Origin: Artocarpus heterophyllus
Taxonomy: Eukaryota > Streptophyta > Magnoliopsida > Rosales > Moraceae
Assembly (NCBI GenBank): GCA_025403435.1
Contig: CM046330.1
Coordinates: forward strand, 24,429,507-24,493,506
Direction of reading: 5' to 3'
DNA length: 64,000 nt
This document shows positions 59,449 to 64,000 of the stretch, one piece after another. The notes below the pieces were generated by a model that was not told the DNA's origin, ran no database searches, and saw only the letters and a program-made list of their open reading frames with translations. Both the position numbers and the translations under genes were made by a program. The number at the start of each line of letters is the position of its first letter. Position 1 is the first letter of the stretch.

Positions 59449-60711
59449 AACCACTAGTAGAAGCTGTAGTTTACACGATGACGGTTTTGGTTTAAAACCG
59501 TCGTGGTATGTTTTCACGACGATTAAAAAACCATCGTGTAATCATCCATCGTGGTACCAACAAAACTTTTCACGACGATTTTTTACTATTATGAAATCCT
59601 TATTTTGGCGGGGTTCAAGGATCTTGGGACAAAACTACCATGACGATTTTCACCAAAAACCGTCGTGAAATGCTAAGCTTAAAAACCATCGTGTAAGGCT
59701 AAAAACCATTGTGTGACCTATGAAAACCGTCGTGAAAAAGTTGGTCTGAAGCTAAAAAAAATAACCAAAATTTTTGGTTTCCCATAATATGAATAGTCCC
59801 ATATTTTCACCATTAATACAATGCCCTGACTTCATAATCACATAATTACATTGAACTATAAAATTTTACAAAATCATATATATATATACATTGTAAAGTC
59901 ATGTACTCTTTTTATGCTTGCACAAGAGTTTATGGATTTTTTGTGTCTAAGTCCATGTCTTTATGTATAAGGTAAAGAAACGATAACAAAAATAAATAGA
60001 ATTAACAAAAATATTAAAAATAAAACTAATTAACTAAAACACAAACACATAGTTATAGAAGCTTTTCATCAAACATGTGGTGGGCATTACAATAATACTT
60101 AGGCATCACAAACACATAAAAAGGAACCTATTCTCACGTCAAAATGCTAAATGTTGTTCAAAGTTCTTTCAAAAACCAAATACAAGTAACACATACTAAA
60201 TGACAAATAACAAAGTAAAGTAAGTAATATTAAAACTAAAACTAAAGCTAAATAACACTAAAATAACCAAATAATACTAAGTTTAGAACTAACTATAAGT
60301 TTAGAACTAACTATAACACTAAAACTAAAACTAATGGTTTGAAATTTACCAATAGTGGTGGAGTCAAAAGAACGTCAAAGGAGGAGTCGAACGATGGCAG
60401 AGTCGGTGGAATATCAAGGGACGAGGATGAACAGCAACAAACGGCGCCAAGTTTGTTGGGGTTGGGTGAATAATGGTGGGGTTATGGAGAGAGTGATAGG
60501 AGAATGTCAAAGTCTATGGAATGTCATGGGTGGTTGGGTTCGTCGGTGGCTGGGCCGTGGGGGGGAGGAATTAGAGAGAGAAAGGGGAAAAAGAAGAGGG
60601 TTTGAGAGCTAAAGAGGGTTTGAGTTGGAGAAATTTCAAATAAATAGGGAAGGCCATGGCATTGGCACGTGCTTAAATTTGGGTAAGGGACTTAAAATTT
60701 TGAATATGAGG

Positions 60712-61908
60712 AACCTTTCATGACGGTTTTTATAAAAACCGTCGTGAAAGTTCCGCATGTGTACCTTTCATGACGGTTTTTATAAAAACTGTCGTGAAAG
60801 GTCCTATATTTGAAATTTTTAGTGCCCCGTCCAAATTTAAGCATGTGCCAAGATGCAGAACCTTTCACGATGGTTTTTATAAAAATAATCATGAAAGGTC
60901 CAAATATTTGAAATTTTTAGTATATGGAATTTTTCACGACAGTTTTTATAAAAACAGTCGTGAAAAGTCCCATATTTAAAATTTTTAGTCCCCTGCCTAA
61001 ATTTAAGCACGCTCGAAGATGCGGAAACCGTTCATGACGATTTTTATAAAAACCATTGTGAAAGGCTAAAGGTCCCATATTCAAAATTTTTAGTCCCCCA
61101 CCAAAAAAACCATCGTGAAAGGTCCCATATTCGAAATTTTTAGTCCCCTGCCCAAATTTAAGCACGCGCCAAGATACGGAACCTTTCACGATGGTTTTTA
61201 TAAAAACCGTTGTGAAAGACTAAAGGTCCCATATTCGAAATTTTTAGTCCCCCACCAAAAAAACCGTCGTGAAAGGTTCCATATTTGAAATTTTTAGTCC
61301 CCTGTCCAAATTTAAGCACGCGCCAAGATGCGGAACCTTTCACGATGGTTTTTATTAAAACTATTGTAAAAGGTCCCGATATTCAAAATTTTAAGTATGC
61401 GTAACCTTTCACGACAGTTTTTATAAAACCATTGTGAAAAGTCCCATATCACCTTTCACGACGGTTTTTATAAAAACCATTGTAAAAGGTCCCATATTCA
61501 AAATTTTTAGCCTCTCACCCAAATTTAAGCAAGTGCTAAGATGTAGAACCTTTCACGACAGTTTTTATAAAAATCGTCATGAAAGGTTCAAAATTTCCTT
61601 TCACGACGGTTTTTATAAGAACTATCGTGAAAGGTTTGCATATTTGAAATTTTTAGTCTCCCGTCCAAATTTAATCACTCGTCAAGATACTGAACCTTTC
61701 ACGATGATTTTTATAAAAGCCATCGTGAAAGGTCCGCATATTCGAAATTTTTAGTCCCTCGCCCAAATTTAAGCACGTGCCAAGTGCAGAACCTTTCACG
61801 ATGGTTTTTATAAAAACCGTCATGAAAGGTTGCTTATATGAAATTTTTAATCCCTCGCTCAAATTAACCTACCACGACGGTTTTTACTAAAAACTATCGT
61901 GAAAGGTT
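60712..61908. repeat. Tandem array of about 15 hairpins in the inner CACTA element
   Basis: The unit is a near-perfect inverted repeat, TTTCACGACGGTTTTTATAA followed by its inverse AAACCGTCGTGAAAGG. It recurs at about 60715, 60769, 60859, 60931, 61029, 61179, 61337, 61408, 61456, 61552, 61598, 61697, 61793 and 61872, with half units near 61105 and 61259. Spacers share GGTCCCATATTCGAAATTTT, TAGTCCCC, CCAAATTTAAGCACGCGCC and AAGATGCGGAACC. Subterminal arrays like this are where the CACTA DNA-binding protein (TNPA-type) binds. The open frames over the array on both strands (for example 60770-60979, 61434-61754) are by-products of the repeat. Confidence 0.85.
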
Positions 61909-61918
61909 CTACATACTA

Positions 61919-62036
61919 ACACGATGGTTTTCGTATTTTTAGGAGTATTCTCTGATTTTTTTCCTCTTTTTACCATGATGGGTTTTGAAAAAATGTTGTT
62001 AAATAAGGGTTGTATAATCTCAAGATTTTAGTAGTG
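61919..62036. repeat. Internal duplicate of the inner CACTA right end
   Basis: 61919-62036 repeats 62129-62247 in the same orientation. Both run from ACGATGGTTTTCGTA / ACGACGGTTTTCATA, through TTAAATAAGGGTTGTATAAT / TTAAATGAAGGTCGTATAAT and ATCTCAAGATTTTAG / ATCTCAAATTTGTTTTAG, to TAGTG. The first copy would be a usable CACTA terminus (inverse CACTACTAAAATC). Between them lie two more hairpins (62040, 62085). Confidence 0.7.
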
Positions 62037-62250
62037 AGCTACCACAACGGTTTTTTAAAAAAACTATCGTGGTAAGTATAAGCTACCACGACAGTTTTTT
62101 AAAAAACCATCGTGGTAGCTCCCGCACTTACCACGACGGTTTTCATATTCATGGGAGTAACTCGCCATGTTTTTTTTACCTTATCACGACTGTTTTTGAG
62201 AAACGGTCGTTAAATGAAGGTCGTATAATCTCAAATTTGTTTTAGTGAAC

Positions 62251-62560
62251 ATTATAGTGGACTTTTGATGATTGGGATACAAAAATGATCCCTTCATTAT
62301 GATATCACAAGAAATCTAAGTTTTTTACACAACGAATTCTAAAGATTTGGATTTGTCTTTAGTTGTACTAATGAAGCCAAGAGTAGCTCTTGACGGTAAA
62401 TAAGTTGTTGAAGACTGCATAGACATCCTCTAATTCATGAAGGAATTGCCACCGATTGAAGAGATTGATGATTTTGATTATGATGTTTCTCACTTGCTTC
62501 ACATAGATGTTGAATGGACATGTGTTGAGAAACCAATGAAAAAAAGGATAAAGTGAGCAT
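62251..62560 (+). pseudogene. TNP2-type CACTA transposase, C-terminal part
   Basis: It resumes the TNP2 frame interrupted at 59451. With the preceding KIDND it reads NIIVDF, then KNDPFIMISQEI (about 62285) and VFYT, matching the C-terminal region of TNP2 proteins (LVDL...DPFI...QVFY type). It continues as LDLSLVVLMKPRVALDG and FMKELPPIEEIDDFDYDVSH before it fades near 62560. Several stops are present. Confidence 0.75.
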
Positions 62561-62570
62561 TTTAAAACTA

Positions 62571-64000
62571 ATTTATGTCATTTTTAAAGTAATTTATGTT
62601 ACTTTTGTCACTCATTAGTTGGACATGTTGCTGAATTTGTATCTTTAATATATTTTTTTTATAATAATATACATATAAATTGAATTATAGGCCATTGAAT
62701 GGATAAACTATGGGTTTGGCCATTCGTGGGGTACATGAAAAAAAAAAACATTAAATAAAGCGTTTTTGGCCAATTTTTCATGACAGTTTATAAAAAAAAG
62801 CATCATAGAAAAAGAAAAACATTAGGTAACATGATGGTTTCTTTAGAAAATTGTAGTGTAAAAATAGCATAACACAATGGCTTTTTTTCAACCAAAAAAC
62901 AAAAAGGTCTTGTAAGGCCAAGGCCAATACAATGCAGTTTTCCTTGGTTGAAAGTTTAAATAAAAATATATATCATGACAGTGTTTTAAAAAATTGTCGT
63001 GTAAAGAGAGCATAATACGACAGGTTTTTTTAACTTTCATGTAAGGCTAGGCCATACGACATTGTTTTGCCTATCTAAACATATTAAATGCTCGCCTTTT
63101 ATTAAAATTCTTGCATTCAAACTAACCCTCATCCCCACCTTCACCCTTACCCTCACCCTGACCTACTCTCATTCTAACCCACATCTACTCTACCCTCACC
63201 ATCGCTTGCCCAACCCCCACAGACTGTCAATCACGACCCCCGCCATTCTGTCAGCCACCATCACCATGCATGCATGACTTTGTCGCCTTATACCCCCTTG
63301 CCTACCGTCTTGGTCTTGACCTTCTATATCTATCGCCTTAATCGCCATGAGCTCACCCGCTAAAGGCGTCTCGACCCAACACCTTCACCGTCATTGTCGC
63401 TTCACAAGCAAAAATTGTACCAAATTTCTCCTCTCTTTGAACTATTTTTGATCGTTTCCCTTTTTTATTTTTTGGAGGATTATGTACTTGCTTTTGTTCT
63501 TAGTTATTTTTAGTTTTCATTATTTATTTTATTGTTATTTTTAGTTATATAGTTTTTATTATGTGTTACCAATTTTTTAGAGTTAAGTTTTGGTCAATTA
63601 TATTTCATGTTATCAATTTTTTAGGCTATAGTTTTAGTCAATTAGTTAATCCTAATTTTTTTAATCAATTTTTAGTTAATCATATTTTGTGTAATCAATT
63701 TTTTTAGGGTCTTTAGATAATTAAGTTAATCATATTTTGTGCTATCAATTTTTATGGTCCATGCTAATTTGATTTTTTTGTTTATATTAATTATGGTGAT
63801 TTGGATTATATGATTATTGTGGTGATATTGGCTTTGATGTATATGATTGTTGTTATGAATATGAGTGTTTTGTTGATTAGTTTGTATTAATTTTGGTTAT
63901 TTGTTACTTAGTTTATGAATTAATTTTATTACTTTGTGTATTAATTACTATTAGTTTGTTACTTAGTATATGATTTAATTTTGTTACTTAGTATATGATT
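62571..64000 (+). other. CACTA-like 5' or 3' region running off the window
   Basis: 62760-63050 carries degenerate inverted motifs of CACTA subterminal type (TCATGACAGTTTATAAAAA, CATGATGGTTTC, TCATGACAGTGTTTTA, TTGTCGTGTAAAG). 63110-63440 is C/T-rich (CCCTCACC-type repeats) like a CACTA leader. 63440-64000 is T-rich and intron-like with a repeated TTAATCATATTTTGTG motif (63674, 63724). It could be the outer element's other end, or the start of another CACTA element. No terminus was found. Confidence 0.45.

Larger units (their letters stand above)
59452..62247 (-). mobile_element. Inner non-autonomous CACTA element, TSD AAC
   Basis: It starts CACTAGTAGAAGCTG (59452) and ends CAAATTTGTTTTAGTG (62247; inverse CACTAAAACAAA). 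It is flanked by AAC (59449-59451 and 62248-62250), the 3-bp duplication expected of CACTA elements. Excision joins the two halves of the surrounding TNP2 pseudogene in register (IDND/NIIVDF). The subterminal motif CACGACGGTTTT and its inverse occur at both ends: 59476-59735 and, as long hairpins, 60712-62220. A leader-like purine-rich stretch (60355-60620; CT-rich on the minus strand) suggests its 5' side is the right end. The interior has no transposase, so it is a deletion derivative. Confidence 0.88.
55962..62570 (+). mobile_element. Outer CACTA (En/Spm) element with TNP2 pseudogene, interrupted
   Basis: The probable 5' terminus is CACTACTATTATTTGACG at 55962. It is followed by degenerate inverted subterminal motifs (GACGATGGC, CATGATTGTTTCTATGAG with its inverse to 56185), a CT-rich leader (56250-56400), and an intron-like T-rich stretch before the transposase homology at about 56900. 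The transposase region is split by the inner CACTA element (59452-62247). The 3' terminus was not found. The end coordinate marks the last transposase homology, not an element boundary. Confidence 0.7.

Noticed and set aside
60355..60612. 85-residue plus-strand frame rich in Arg, Glu and Gly
   Set aside because: It is the reverse of a CT-rich leader-like stretch in the inner CACTA element; low complexity and no domain.
60712..61908. CRISPR-like regular repeat array
   Set aside because: The repeats are hairpins with repeated, not unique, spacers, lie inside a CACTA element with a target duplication, and the genome is a plant's.

Overview
This window is plant nuclear DNA: AT-rich, intron-less and intergenic in character, with no intact host gene that I can support on either strand. 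The evidence for a plant is the content itself: Ty1-copia and Athila-like Ty3-gypsy LTR retrotransposons with plant-type primer sites (Met- and Asp-tRNA), En/Spm (CACTA) transposons with a TNP2-type transposase pseudogene, and many MITEs with TWA or 9-bp target duplications. The species cannot be named from the sequence. Nearly all recognisable coding sequence is dead transposable-element sequence full of stops and frameshifts.

Layout. 1-3263 (minus strand): the 5' part of a degraded Ty1-copia element (LTR, primer site, gag, start of pol) that runs off the left edge. 3264-20545: about 17 kb of non-coding DNA. Its framework is an anciently duplicated unit of unknown function, present in at least four diverged copies (about 4.2-5.8, 7.9-11.2, 11.3-13.2 and 14.2-15.1 kb), later broken up by MITEs, foldback elements and CACTA-type fragments. 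20551-30082 (plus): a complete but dead Ty1-copia element with two LTRs of about 2 kb and a perfect 5-bp target duplication. 30083-31744: non-coding DNA with a large (about 0.6 kb) near-perfect hairpin. 31750-52254 (plus): an Athila-like Ty3-gypsy element with a perfect 5-bp target duplication, itself interrupted at 39276-48971 by a second, inverted copy of the same 2-kb-LTR copia family. 52260-55960: non-coding DNA with an LTR-like repeat, CT-rich leader-like sequence and MITE-like sequence. 55962 to the end (plus): an old CACTA element whose TNP2 transposase pseudogene is split by a second, non-autonomous CACTA element (59452-62247, minus, TSD AAC) carrying a striking array of about fifteen hairpins, followed by a further CACTA-like 5' region that runs off the right edge.

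The order of events can be read from the nesting. An LTR-like repeat was present first, the gypsy element inserted into it, and the copia element then inserted into the gypsy 3' region; the outer CACTA preceded the inner CACTA. Nothing here looks like a working multi-gene system. The observations most worth checking are the hairpin arrays and foldbacks as possible small-RNA sources, the palindromic GC-rich modules of the copia family, and the four-copy unit of unknown origin.
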